64,000 nt of DNA from Actinosynnema sp. ALI-1.44. GTDB lineage: Bacteria > Actinomycetota > Actinomycetes > Mycobacteriales > Pseudonocardiaceae. Of the stretch, positions 43,863 to 51,776 are shown in pieces. Where the stretch lies: assembly GCF_001984155.1 (NCBI RefSeq), contig NZ_MTQO01000025.1, positions 1-64,000 on the forward strand, given 5' to 3'. Every line of letters begins with the position of its first letter. Positions within the stretch are counted from its first letter, which is position 1. The position numbers were made by a program, and so were the translations under genes. A model generated the notes under the pieces. The model was not told the origin of the DNA. It saw only the letters and a list, made by a program, of their open reading frames with translations, and ran no database searches.

Positions 43863-44786
43863 TCAGCCTTTCGTCGATCCGAGGGTCAAACCGCCGACGA
43901 ACTGCCGCTGCAGCGCGAAGAACACCACCAGGCACGGCAGCGCGACCAGCAGCGACCCCGCGGCGAGCAGGTTGTAGTCGGTGAAGAACTGGCCTCTGAG
44001 GTTGGACAGCGCCGACGTGATCGGCATCTTGTCCCCGGTCTGGATCAGCACGATCGCCCAGAAGAAGTCGTTGTAGATCCAGGTGAACTCCAGCGTCGCC
44101 AGCGCGCCGAGCGCCGGGCGGCACAGCGGCAGGATGACCTGCCAGTACTGCCGGAACACGCCCGCGCCGTCCACCCGCGCGGCCTCGGTCAGCTCGGTCG
44201 GGATCGTCTTCATGTAGTTGCTCAGCACGAACGTGCAGAACCCGACCTGGAACGCGATGTGGATCAGGATCAGCCCGAGCTGGGTGTCCAGCAGGGTTTC
44301 CTTGTAGTTGAGCCACTCCGGCACCGGGATCAACCGGAACAACCGGTACAGCGGCGTGATGATCACCTGCTGCGGCAACAGGTTGCCCGCGGTGAACAGC
44401 ATCAGCAGCGCCAGGTTGAACTTGAAGGTGAACCTGGTCACGCCGAACGCCACGAACGAGCTGAACAGCAGGGTGATCAGCAGCGCCGGGATGGTGATCA
44501 GCAGCGTGTTCCAGAAGTAGTTCGGCAGGTCCGCGGTCTGCCACGCCTTGCCGAAGTTGCTCAGCGTCAGCTCGCTCGGCAGCGAGAAGTAGCCGTTGGC
44601 CGCGGTGTCCTCGTACGTGCGCAGCGACGCGAACACCGTCCACAGCAGCGGCGCCAGCCACACCAGGCACACCACGATCAGGAACGTGTGCAGCGCGATC
44701 CGGCTGGCCCGCAGCCGCGCGTTCTTCTTGTCCCGCTCCCCACCGCTCGTCTTCCTCACGGGTGGCCGGTCCAGCGTCGTGGTCAC
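43863..44786 (-). CDS. Carbohydrate ABC transporter permease (MalG-like)
   Basis: The 307-residue inner-membrane permease has six hydrophobic segments (ALHTFLIVVCLVWLAPLLW, WNTLLITIPALLITLLFSSF, LLVALPCLVVFFAL) and the cytoplasmic EAA loop ELTEAARVDGAGVFRQYWQV that contacts the ATPase. Its ATG overlaps the stop of the upstream permease (ATGA). It is part of an alpha-galactoside importer. No ATPase gene is present, so a shared MsiK-type ATPase is likely. Confidence 0.93.
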   Translation of the reverse strand: MTTTLDRPPVRKTSGGERDKKNARLRASRIALHTFLIVVCLVWLAPLLWTVFASLRTYEDTAANGYFSLPSELTLSNFGKAWQTADLPNYFWNTLLITIPALLITLLFSSFVAFGVTRFTFKFNLALLMLFTAGNLLPQQVIITPLYRLFRLIPVPEWLNYKETLLDTQLGLILIHIAFQVGFCTFVLSNYMKTIPTELTEAARVDGAGVFRQYWQVILPLCRPALGALATLEFTWIYNDFFWAIVLIQTGDKMPITSALSNLRGQFFTDYNLLAAGSLLVALPCLVVFFALQRQFVGGLTLGSTKG

Positions 44787-45736
44787 GAGCGTTCCTCCCG
44801 ACGGAAGACCTGCACCAGATACGTGATGATGAAGCCGAGCGAGATCACCAGCAGGATCACCGCGAGCGCCGAGCCCCAGCCGATCCGGCTGGACTCACCG
44901 ATGATGTTGTCGGTGATCAGCACGGAGACCAGTTCCAGCCCGTTTCGGCCGCGGTTGATCGCGTACACGATGTCGAACGCCCGCAGGCCCTCGATCACGG
45001 TGATCACCAGCACGATCACGTTGATCGGCTTGAGTACGGGGAAAGTGACCTGCCAGAAGGTCTGCCAGCCGGTGGCGCCGTCGAGCGCCGCGGCTTCCTT
45101 CAGCGACGGGTCGAACGACTTCAACCCGGCCAAGTACAGCAGCATCACGTACCCGGTGTGCTTCCAGCCCGCGGCGATCAGCACCGCGTAGATGTTGATG
45201 TCCGAGTCACCGAGCCAGTCGACCGGGTTGGACTGGGAGATCCCCAGCAGGTTGTTGACCAGGCCGAGGTTCGGCTCGTACATCAGCTGCCAGATGAAGC
45301 CGACCATCGCCAGCGCCAGCACCACCGGCAGGTACAGGATCGACTGGTAGATCCTGGTGAACCTGAGCTTGCGGTCCAGCAGCACGGCCAGCAGCAGGCC
45401 GAAGCTGGTCGGCAGCACGATCAGGAACGCCAGCCAGACCAGGTTGTGCTGCACCGCGGGCCAGAACCGCGGGTACGCGGTGAAGATGTCGACGTAGTTG
45501 CGCGTGCCGACGAACTCGATCTGGTCGAGGTCGCCGATGCCGTCCCACGAGGTGAACGACAGCAGCACGGAGGACAACGTCGGCACCCACACCAGCGCCA
45601 CGTGCACCAGCGTGGGGATGCCGACCATGAGCAGCAGCACGATCCGATCGGCCCCGGACAGCGCCGTGGCCCGGCGCCGCCCCTTTCTGCGAGGCGGCGT
45701 CGGGTCGACGCGTGGCGTGTTCTCGAGAACAGTCAT
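44783..45736 (-). CDS. Carbohydrate ABC transporter permease (MalF-like)
   Basis: The 317-residue inner-membrane permease has a cytoplasmic Arg-rich N-terminus, six or so TM segments (RIVLLLMVGIPTLVHVALVW, SILYLPVVLALAMVGFIWQL) and the EAA loop SLKEAAALDGATGWQTFWQV. Its ATG overlaps the stop of the binding-protein gene (TGATG) and its own stop overlaps the next permease, so all are translationally coupled. Confidence 0.93.
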   Translation of the reverse strand: MTVLENTPRVDPTPPRRKGRRRATALSGADRIVLLLMVGIPTLVHVALVWVPTLSSVLLSFTSWDGIGDLDQIEFVGTRNYVDIFTAYPRFWPAVQHNLVWLAFLIVLPTSFGLLLAVLLDRKLRFTRIYQSILYLPVVLALAMVGFIWQLMYEPNLGLVNNLLGISQSNPVDWLGDSDINIYAVLIAAGWKHTGYVMLLYLAGLKSFDPSLKEAAALDGATGWQTFWQVTFPVLKPINVIVLVITVIEGLRAFDIVYAINRGRNGLELVSVLITDNIIGESSRIGWGSALAVILLVISLGFIITYLVQVFRREERS

Positions 45737-47037
45737 CACTTCTGGAAGTACTGCTTGGCCTGCGAGGCGATCTTCTTGACCAGGCCGTCGACGTCGCCCG
45801 GGTTCTTGATGAAGTCGTTCACGCTGTTGATCGCGACCTCGCTGGCGAAGCCGGGGTCGGTGTCGCGGTCGAGGAACTGCGTGATGTGCTTGGCCTCGTT
45901 GACGAACTTCACGCACTTCTGCTGGAGCTTGTTGTACGCGGCCGAGTCCGCCTTGCTGCTGGCCGCGATGCTCGTCGGGTCCGACTTCAGGTACGTCTGC
46001 TGGGCCTGCGCGGTCGAGAAGTAGGTCAGCAGCTTGTCCGCGTCCGCCTTGCTGCGCGGCTTGACCGCCTGGCAGAAGCCGTCGATCGGGGCCTCGATGG
46101 TGTCCTGGCCGTGCGCCGGGTTGATCTCGGGGAAGGCGAAGAAGTCGAGGTCGTCGAGCTTGCCGCCCGCGCTGAACTGCTGGCCGATCTGCTGCGAGCC
46201 GACCACCATCATCCCGGCCTCGCCCTTGAGCACCGACTGCGCGGCCTCCTGCCAGTCCCGGCCGAGCGAGTTGGGCTGGTAGAACTCCATCAGCCGCTTC
46301 CAGTTGTCGAAGGTGTCGCGCACCTTCTGGCCCGCCCAGTCCTCCTTGCCCGCCATCAGGTCGACGTGGAACTGGTAGCCGTTGGTCCGGAAGTTGATCT
46401 GGTCGAACGTGCCCAGCTGCGGCCAGCCGTTCTTCTGCCCGGCGGCCATCGGGGCGATGTTGTCGCCCTTCATCTTCGTGGCGAGCGCGATCAGCTCGTC
46501 GAACGTCTTGGGGACCGCGTAGCCCTTCTGCTGGAAGACGCTCGGCCGGTAGAACACGGCCCACGGGTAGGAGTAGAACGGCACGAAGTACTGCTTGCCG
46601 TCGTTGCCGGTCGAAGCTTCCTTCTGCGCGGGCGTGTAGTTGCCCTCCAGGGTCTTCCACAGCTCGGAGATGTCGCCGACGAGCTGCTTCTGCGCGAAGA
46701 ACCGCAGCCGGAAGCCCGCGAACCACGACCACACGTCGTCCGCGCCGGACTGCAGGTACGAGTTGATCTGCTGCTGGAACGCCTCGTGGTCCTTGGTGTT
46801 GGTGTTCACCTTGATGCCCTGCGCCTGGGTGAAGGCCTTGAGCACCTCCTCGAGCGCACTCTTGGGCACCGCGTCGGAGTAGTTCGAGCCGAGGCTGACG
46901 GTGCCCGTGCCGCCACCGCCGCCGGAGGACCCGGAGTCACCGCAGGCGCCAAGGCCGGGGACGGCCGCGAGACCCATGGTGGCGAACAGACCCTTGATGG
47001 CCGTTCTGCGTCCGATCGTCGCATCGATGCGGTTCAT
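45736..47037 (-). CDS. Sugar ABC transporter substrate-binding lipoprotein
   Basis: The 433-residue extracytoplasmic binding protein is of family-1 type. The N-terminus combines a twin-arginine (IGRRTAIKGLFATMGLAAV) with a lipobox (GLGACG), predicting a Tat-exported lipoprotein, followed by a Gly/Ser linker. The mature domain has SALEEVLKAFTQAQGIKVNT, YFVPFYSYPWAVFYRPSVFQ and GKLDDLDFFAFPEINPAHGQ. It is first in the galactoside operon; GGAG precedes ATG 47037. It lies divergent from the DeoR gene across a region with two palindromes. Confidence 0.92.
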   Translation of the reverse strand: MNRIDATIGRRTAIKGLFATMGLAAVPGLGACGDSGSSGGGGGTGTVSLGSNYSDAVPKSALEEVLKAFTQAQGIKVNTNTKDHEAFQQQINSYLQSGADDVWSWFAGFRLRFFAQKQLVGDISELWKTLEGNYTPAQKEASTGNDGKQYFVPFYSYPWAVFYRPSVFQQKGYAVPKTFDELIALATKMKGDNIAPMAAGQKNGWPQLGTFDQINFRTNGYQFHVDLMAGKEDWAGQKVRDTFDNWKRLMEFYQPNSLGRDWQEAAQSVLKGEAGMMVVGSQQIGQQFSAGGKLDDLDFFAFPEINPAHGQDTIEAPIDGFCQAVKPRSKADADKLLTYFSTAQAQQTYLKSDPTSIAASSKADSAAYNKLQQKCVKFVNEAKHITQFLDRDTDPGFASEVAINSVNDFIKNPGDVDGLVKKIASQAKQYFQK

Positions 47038-47064
47038 ACTGTCGCTCCAAACCCACGGACTCAA

Positions 47065-47086
47065 ACAAGAGTGCTCACAATCTTGT
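47065..47086. promoter_or_regulatory. Operator-like palindrome upstream of the sugar operon
   Basis: ACAAGA (47065-47070) is mirrored by TCTTGT (47081-47086) across 10 bases, 28 bases before the binding-protein ATG. It is a candidate site for the divergently encoded DeoR repressor. Confidence 0.45.
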
Positions 47087-47191
47087 ATTGGTCCGACGTC
47101 CTGTCAAGCCCCGTTACGGACCTGTTAACCCCGTTGGACCGGCATTGTGCAGGTAGAATCGTTTCTGTACCGGTGATCGGGCGCCACCTTG

Positions 47192-47222
47192 CCCGACCGA
47201 AGATCCAACATCTTCGGTCGGG
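47192..47222. repeat. Perfect 13-bp inverted repeat between sugar operon and deoR
   Basis: CCCGACCGAAGAT (47192-47204) mirrors ATCTTCGGTCGGG (47210-47222) with a five-base loop. As RNA it makes a very stable hairpin in the DeoR leader; as DNA it could be an operator. Confidence 0.6.
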
Positions 47223-47293
47223 TCGGATGTTTGAGTATGTTGTGTTGTCGCCTATGCTCTCGGTGACCGGCATGGGGCTGGAAGGGGTGTGCG

Positions 47294-48106
47294 GTGCTCG
47301 CGCGGCAGCGGCAGGCGATGATCCTCGAAGAGGTCAAGAAGACAGGGGCGGTCCGCGTCAGCGACCTGGTCGACCGGCTGGGCGTGTCGGACATGACCGT
47401 GCGTCGGGACCTCGAGGTGCTGTCCCGTCGCGGCCTGGTGGAGAAGGTGTACGGCGGCGCGACCGCGGTCGTCGGCCGCAGCACCGACGAGCCCGGCTTC
47501 GAGGCCAAGTCGGTCCGGCAGCTGCCGCAGAAGGAAGCCATCTCCGCGCTGGCCGCGACCCTGGCCAAACCGGGCACCGCGATCGGCCTTTCGGCGGGCA
47601 CCACCACGTGGACGCTCGCCAGGTACCTCGACGACGTGCCCGACCTGACCGTGGTCACCAACTCCATCCGCGTCGCCGACGTCCTGCAACGCACCGGGCG
47701 TTCGGACAGGACAGTCGTGCTGACCGGGGGCGTGCGCACACCGTCGGACGCGTTGGTCGGTCCGGTTGCGGTGCACACGCTGAGGTCGTTGCATTTGGAC
47801 ATGGTGTTCCTCGGTGTGCACGGGATGGCGGCGGGACCTGGTCTCACGACGCCGAACCTCAACGAGAGCGAGACCAACCGCGCGCTCGTCGAAGCCGGCG
47901 GACGGCTGGTCGTGCTCGCCGACCACACCAAATGGGGGACCGTCGGGATCTCCACCATCGCCGACCTCGAGGACGCCGATGTGCTGGTCACCGACGACGG
48001 GTTGAGCCAGGAAGGCAGGGAGTTCCTGGCCGAGCGCGTCGGCGAGCTGATGATCGCCGAAGTCGACGAGGACGGGATGTCCGACACCGGAGGGGAAACC
48101 GCGTGA
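47294..48106 (+). CDS. DeoR family transcriptional regulator
   Basis: The 270-residue repressor has an N-terminal winged helix (MLARQRQAMILEEVKKTGAV, RVSDLVDRLGVSDMTVRRDL) and a C-terminal sugar-phosphate sensor domain (GTAIGLSAGTTTWTLARYLD, DMVFLGVHGMAAGPGLTTPN, LVVLADHTKWGTVGIS). It probably senses a galactose-derived phosphate and controls the divergent transporter operon and galT. The GTG start follows GAAGGGG. Its stop overlaps the galT start (GTGA). Confidence 0.92.
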   Translation: MLARQRQAMILEEVKKTGAVRVSDLVDRLGVSDMTVRRDLEVLSRRGLVEKVYGGATAVVGRSTDEPGFEAKSVRQLPQKEAISALAATLAKPGTAIGLSAGTTTWTLARYLDDVPDLTVVTNSIRVADVLQRTGRSDRTVVLTGGVRTPSDALVGPVAVHTLRSLHLDMVFLGVHGMAAGPGLTTPNLNESETNRALVEAGGRLVVLADHTKWGTVGISTIADLEDADVLVTDDGLSQEGREFLAERVGELMIAEVDEDGMSDTGGETA

Positions 48107-49191
48107 GGCGCACCGCGACCCGGCTGGCCGACGGCCGGGAGATCGTGTATTTCGACGACACACCGGACGCGCCGGACCGCACCGCGACCGACACCAGAGA
48201 CCTGCCCCCGTTCCACCCGGCATCGGAGATCCGCCGCGACCCGCTGACCGACGAGTGGGTGGCGATGGCCGCGCACCGCCAGACCCGGACGTACAAGCCG
48301 CCGGTCGAGACGTGCCCGCTGTGCCCGAGCGCGCCGGGCAGGCCGACCGAGATCCCCGAGTCCAGCTACGACGTCGTGGTCTTCGAGAACCGCTTTCCGT
48401 CGTTCTCGCACATGGCCAACGGTTCCGAGCCGTCCACTGTGGAAGGGGCGGACCTGGTGCCGCGCGCGCCGGGCAACGGCCGCTGCGAGGTGGTCTGCTT
48501 CACCTCCGACCACAACAGCTCGTTCGGCGAGCTCAGCGTGCCGCGGATCCGTACGGTCGTCGACGTGTGGGCGGACCGGACCGAGGCGATGTCGGCGCTG
48601 CCGTACGTGGCCCAGGTCTTCCCGTTCGAGAACCGCGGCGAGGAGATCGGGGTGACGCTGAGCCACCCGCACGGCCAGATCTACGGCTACCCCTTCATCA
48701 CCCCGCGCACCGAGCGGATGCTCGAGGTCGCGTCGTCCTACCTGGACAAACACGGCCGCCCGGTGATGGCCGACGTGCTCGCCGCCGAACGCGCGGCCGG
48801 GACGAGGGTGATCGAGTCGTCCGAGCACTGGACGGCGTTCGTGCCCGCTGCCGCGCGCTGGCCGGTCGAGGTGCACGTCGTACCGCACCGGCAGGTCCCC
48901 GACCTGCCCGCGTTGACCGGTGCCGAGCGAGACGACTTCGCCAGCCTGTACGCCCGTGTGCTCAAGCACCTGGACTCGCTGTACGAGCGCCCGTTGCCCT
49001 ACATATCGGCGTGGCACCAGGCGCCGGTGCGGGAAGGCCGTGACCTGGCCTGGCTGCACCTCGAGGTGTTCTCGGTGCTGCGGACCAAGGACAAGCTGAA
49101 GTACCTCGCCGGGTCCGAGTCCGGGATGGCCGTGTGGATCAACGACGCGACCCCGGAAGCGGTGGCCGAACGGCTCAGAAGCGCCTCTTGA
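48103..49191 (+). CDS. galT: Galactose-1-phosphate uridylyltransferase
   Basis: The 362-residue Leloir pathway enzyme exchanges UDP between UDP-glucose and galactose-1-phosphate. The active-site motif is LSHPHGQIYGYP, with nucleophile His190 in HPH. Zinc-binding C71-P-L-C74 (ETCPLCPS) and a later HVVPHRQVPDLP are also present. The GTG start overlaps the deoR stop, so the two are co-translated. With the alpha-galactosidase and importer it gives a galactoside route, although galK and galE are not in the window. Confidence 0.95.
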   Translation: MRRTATRLADGREIVYFDDTPDAPDRTATDTRDLPPFHPASEIRRDPLTDEWVAMAAHRQTRTYKPPVETCPLCPSAPGRPTEIPESSYDVVVFENRFPSFSHMANGSEPSTVEGADLVPRAPGNGRCEVVCFTSDHNSSFGELSVPRIRTVVDVWADRTEAMSALPYVAQVFPFENRGEEIGVTLSHPHGQIYGYPFITPRTERMLEVASSYLDKHGRPVMADVLAAERAAGTRVIESSEHWTAFVPAAARWPVEVHVVPHRQVPDLPALTGAERDDFASLYARVLKHLDSLYERPLPYISAWHQAPVREGRDLAWLHLEVFSVLRTKDKLKYLAGSESGMAVWINDATPEAVAERLRSAS

Positions 49192-49219
49192 GAGAAAGTG
49201 CGGACAAGTCCAAGGTTCG

Positions 49220-49236
49220 TCTCAGGCGGTTCTCAG
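49220..49236 (+). promoter_or_regulatory. MprA-box-like direct repeat upstream of htrA/pepD
   Basis: TCTCAG-GCGGT-TCTCAG lies 22 bases before the htrA ATG. It matches the element in front of mprA (35072-35088) in hexamer, orientation, spacer length and distance to the start. Confidence 0.65.
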
Positions 49237-49258
49237 GAGTGGACGGCAAGCTGGGTGC

Positions 49259-50602
49259 ATGACCGAGAACACCCCCGGCCCGCAGGAGCCGCGGCAGGAT
49301 CCCCAGGACGCCTACTGGCGGCCCCAGGACCATGCCCAGCAGCAGCCGGCTCAGCCGGAGCAGGCCCAGCCGGAGGCTGGCTCCGGGCAGTGGGCCGCCC
49401 ACCAGACGGCTCAGTTGCCGGGGCAGGAACAGTCGCAGGTGCTGTTCGGGTCCGCGGTGTCCGGTCAGGGCCAGCCAGGCGTGTACGTCCCGCCGACGAC
49501 AACGCAGACGTATCCCACGCCGCCGCACCCGCCACGACGTGCGGGTGGCCTGGTGGCCGGGGTCGCTGTGCTCGCACTGCTCGTGGGTGGTGGCGCGGGA
49601 GCCTTCGGCGGTTACCTCGTCGCGGACCACAACGCGTCGACCGCGCCCTCCTCCCTGGACGCGCCGAAGCCCACCGCGCAGGCCACGGCCAACGCGCCGG
49701 ACGGCACGATCGAGGCCGTCGCGAACAAGCTGCTTCCCAGCGTGGTCCAGCTGCGTACGCAGAGCGGCGAGGGGTCGGGCTTCGTGATCCGCCAGGATGG
49801 CCTGGTCGTCACGAACAACCACGTGATCGAACAAGCGGTCAGCGGTGGTTCGCTCAAGGTCGTGTACCAGGACGGCCAGATAGCGGACGCCACGGTGATC
49901 GGCCGTGACCCGTCCTCCGACCTGGCGGTCGTCCAGTCCAAGGGCGTGTCCGGCAAGACACCGGTCACCCTCGGCAGCTCGGAGAACCTGAAGGTCGGGC
50001 AGGCCGTGGTGGCGATCGGCTCGCCGTTCGAGCTGTCCGGCACGGTCACGTCCGGGATCGTCAGCTCGCTGCACCGGCCGACGAGGGCGGGCGGCGACAA
50101 CGGCTCGGAGGCGACGGTGATGGACGCGATCCAGACCGACGCCGCGATCAACCCGGGCAACTCGGGCGGGCCGCTGGTGAACATGGCCGGCCAGGTCGTC
50201 GGCATCAACTCGGCGATCTACAGCCCCGGCAGCTCGGGCCGCCAGCAGGGCGGATCGGTGGGGATCGGGTTCGCGATCCCGATCGACCAGGCCCGCCGGA
50301 CGGCGGACGAGATCGTGAAGTCCGGCAAGGCGACCCAGACCGTGCTCGGCGTGAAGGTGCAGACCGACCAGAACGGCGGGGCGAAGGTCAGCGAGGTCTC
50401 GCCCGGTGGCGCGGCCCAGGCGGCGGGAGTCGCGGCGGGCGACGTGGTCACCAAGCTCGACGACCGGCGGATCGACACGTCGGACGCCCTGGTGGCAGCG
50501 GTCCGCTCGAAGGCACCTGGCGACAAGGTCACGCTGACCATCGGCAACGGAACCCGGACGGTGACCGTGACACTCGGCGGTCAGCCAGTCCCAACGAACT
50601 GA
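49259..50602 (+). CDS. pepD: Membrane-anchored HtrA/PepD serine protease
   Basis: The 447-residue envelope quality-control protease has a Gln/Pro-rich cytoplasmic N-terminus and a single TM anchor (about 96-121, GGLVAGVAVLALLVGGGAGA). The trypsin-like domain has His188 (TNNHVI), Asp221 (SSDLAVV) and Ser302 (NPGNSGGPLV). The C-terminal PDZ domain has VSEVSPGGAAQAAGVAAGDV. In M. tuberculosis pepD follows mprAB and is MprA-regulated. Here it lies 12 kb from mprB but keeps the same TCTCAG direct repeat upstream. Confidence 0.92.
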   Translation: MTENTPGPQEPRQDPQDAYWRPQDHAQQQPAQPEQAQPEAGSGQWAAHQTAQLPGQEQSQVLFGSAVSGQGQPGVYVPPTTTQTYPTPPHPPRRAGGLVAGVAVLALLVGGGAGAFGGYLVADHNASTAPSSLDAPKPTAQATANAPDGTIEAVANKLLPSVVQLRTQSGEGSGFVIRQDGLVVTNNHVIEQAVSGGSLKVVYQDGQIADATVIGRDPSSDLAVVQSKGVSGKTPVTLGSSENLKVGQAVVAIGSPFELSGTVTSGIVSSLHRPTRAGGDNGSEATVMDAIQTDAAINPGNSGGPLVNMAGQVVGINSAIYSPGSSGRQQGGSVGIGFAIPIDQARRTADEIVKSGKATQTVLGVKVQTDQNGGAKVSEVSPGGAAQAAGVAAGDVVTKLDDRRIDTSDALVAAVRSKAPGDKVTLTIGNGTRTVTVTLGGQPVPTN

Positions 50603-50612
50603 CAGAAGAACG

Positions 50613-50829
50613 CTCGGCCGTTGCAGGCGGCCGAGACCAGCTCTCCTCCGCTGGAGCCCGGCTTGATGCAGGGCAAGCCAGGGCCCCGCGAGGAGACACC
50701 GGTGGTCACGACCGGCGTACGGCAGGGAACCTCCCGGTCGTGACCCCATCAACTTCCGGCCAGTCGGGTAGGCCGGAAACCACCGATTTCTCGGGGAGAT
50801 CGGTTCCCGGCTCTCTGCCCCAGAGCCGG
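50613..50829. ncRNA. Chain of five hairpins downstream of htrA, possible structured RNA
   Basis: Five inverted repeats lie in 217 bases: CTCGGCCG/CGGCCGAG (50613-50635, likely htrA terminator), GGCTTG/CAAGCC (50660-50679), GGTCACGACCGG/CCGGTCGTGACC (50704-50745), TTCCGGCC/GGCCGGAA (50754-50778) and CCGGCTCT/AGAGCCGG (50807-50829). Their number exceeds what two convergent terminators need. No known riboswitch consensus was matched with confidence. Strand is undetermined. Confidence 0.4.
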
Positions 50830-50863
50830 ACAGATGCTTGAGCCGCACGAGACGGGTACCCCC

Positions 50864-51256
50864 TCATCCGTCGCCGTGCGGCTCAGGCATTTCCGCCGCG
50901 CGGTGCTTCCAGGCCATGCTCGTCAGCACCGCGGCCCACACCACGCCCAAGCTGATCGCGAGGCCGAGCCAGTAGTCCCGGTCGTGCAAGCCCGGATTGA
51001 CGGGTACTCGAGGTTGCCACAGCAGGGGAATCGCGATCAGCACCAGGATCCCGGAGACCACCGCACCTGTCTTGACCGGCCCTTTCACCGCCAGACCGAG
51101 CAGCCCCACGACCGGGGCGAGCAACAGGTCGTGCAGGATCGGCCCGGCCAGGAACCACGCGCCGAACTCGACGATCCGCGGGACCCGCAAAGCCGGCGAC
51201 GCGCCCCAGGCCATCAGTGCCAATCCGGCCGCGCCGAGCAGAAGCCGTGTCTTCAC
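50864..51256 (-). CDS. Hypothetical four-helix membrane protein
   Basis: The 130-residue integral membrane protein reads VKTRLLLGAAGLALMAWGAS, FGAWFLAGPILHDLLLAPVV, TGAVVSGILVLIAIPLLWQP, LGLAISLGVVWAAVLTSMAW. GTG 51256 has GGAGG close upstream. It follows the b561-like gene on the same strand and belongs to the same gene string as the methyltransferase and glycosyltransferases. Function is unknown. Confidence 0.7.
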   Translation of the reverse strand: MKTRLLLGAAGLALMAWGASPALRVPRIVEFGAWFLAGPILHDLLLAPVVGLLGLAVKGPVKTGAVVSGILVLIAIPLLWQPRVPVNPGLHDRDYWLGLAISLGVVWAAVLTSMAWKHRAAEMPEPHGDG

Positions 51257-51776
51257 AGCACCTCCAGCCGCGTGACGGATCAGGCAGCGGATCACGGTGC
51301 AGGGCACGGCGGATGACTGGCAGCTTCACCGCGATGTGCACCAGGATCGACCCCACGGCGACCCAGGCGACCGCGTAGTGCGCGTCGGGGAAGTAGAAGC
51401 TCCACAGGTAGTTCTGGCCGACGTTGAGGATCCCGGTCACCAGCTCGAAGAACGCCGCGCCGGACAGCACCAGGACGGAACCCCGTTCCAGCGCGTGCGG
51501 CAACGACTTCACCAAGGGGCGCTCGAACAGCTTCGGGTACACCGACCACAGTTTGGCCAGCAGCAACGGAATCGCCGCGACACCCGAGATCACGTGCACG
51601 CCCTGCGTGATCCGGTACAGGTTCACCGGGCGCGACGGCCAGAAGAACCACGGCGGCGGGTGCTGGATCGCATGGCTGATCAGCCCGGTGACGAAGCAGG
51701 TCAGGAACGCGATCCCCAACCACAGGCCGATCCGGGACGTGGCTTTCTCGTGGTGTGCCGCGCTGCGGAACCTCAT
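50883..51776 (-). CDS. Cytochrome b561-like membrane domain protein, C-terminus doubtful
   Basis: The first 165 residues are a four-helix heme-membrane domain (IGLWLGIAFLTCFVTGLISH, ITQGVHVISGVAAIPLLLAK, LVLSGAAFFELVTGILNVGQ, AVAWVAVGSILVHIAVKLPV). They have His spaced as in b561-type subunits and resemble the N-terminus of actinobacterial membrane-bound molybdopterin oxidoreductases. After LPVIRRALHRDPLPDPSRG (about 51290) the frame runs through the next gene out of phase as Arg/Gly-rich sequence until 50883. The catalytic domain has therefore been lost, and the true end probably lay near 51290. The ATG overlaps the methyltransferase stop (ATGA). Confidence 0.55.
   Translation of the reverse strand: MRFRSAAHHEKATSRIGLWLGIAFLTCFVTGLISHAIQHPPPWFFWPSRPVNLYRITQGVHVISGVAAIPLLLAKLWSVYPKLFERPLVKSLPHALERGSVLVLSGAAFFELVTGILNVGQNYLWSFYFPDAHYAVAWVAVGSILVHIAVKLPVIRRALHRDPLPDPSRGWRCCEDTASARRGRIGTDGLGRVAGFAGPADRRVRRVVPGRADPARPVARPGRGAARSGGERAGQDRCGGLRDPGADRDSPAVATSSTRQSGLARPGLLARPRDQLGRGVGRGADEHGLEAPRGGNA

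Noticed and set aside
42535-44670. 711-codon minus-strand frame extending the alpha-galactosidase upstream
   Set aside because: The upstream half overlaps the MalG-like permease in another frame. A GTG at 43857 right after the permease stop gives a normal enzyme length.
45712-48102. Very long plus-strand frame reading through the sugar-transporter genes
   Set aside because: It is antisense to the binding-protein and regulator genes, and its composition (Arg/Val/Leu/His-rich) is that of a high-GC shadow frame. Only its last part, from 48103, is real coding sequence (galT).
50641-50830. Cobalamin or c-di-AMP (ydaO) riboswitch in the htrA downstream region
   Set aside because: Short similarities to core boxes exist, but the required order of conserved elements is not present and no gene follows in the right orientation.
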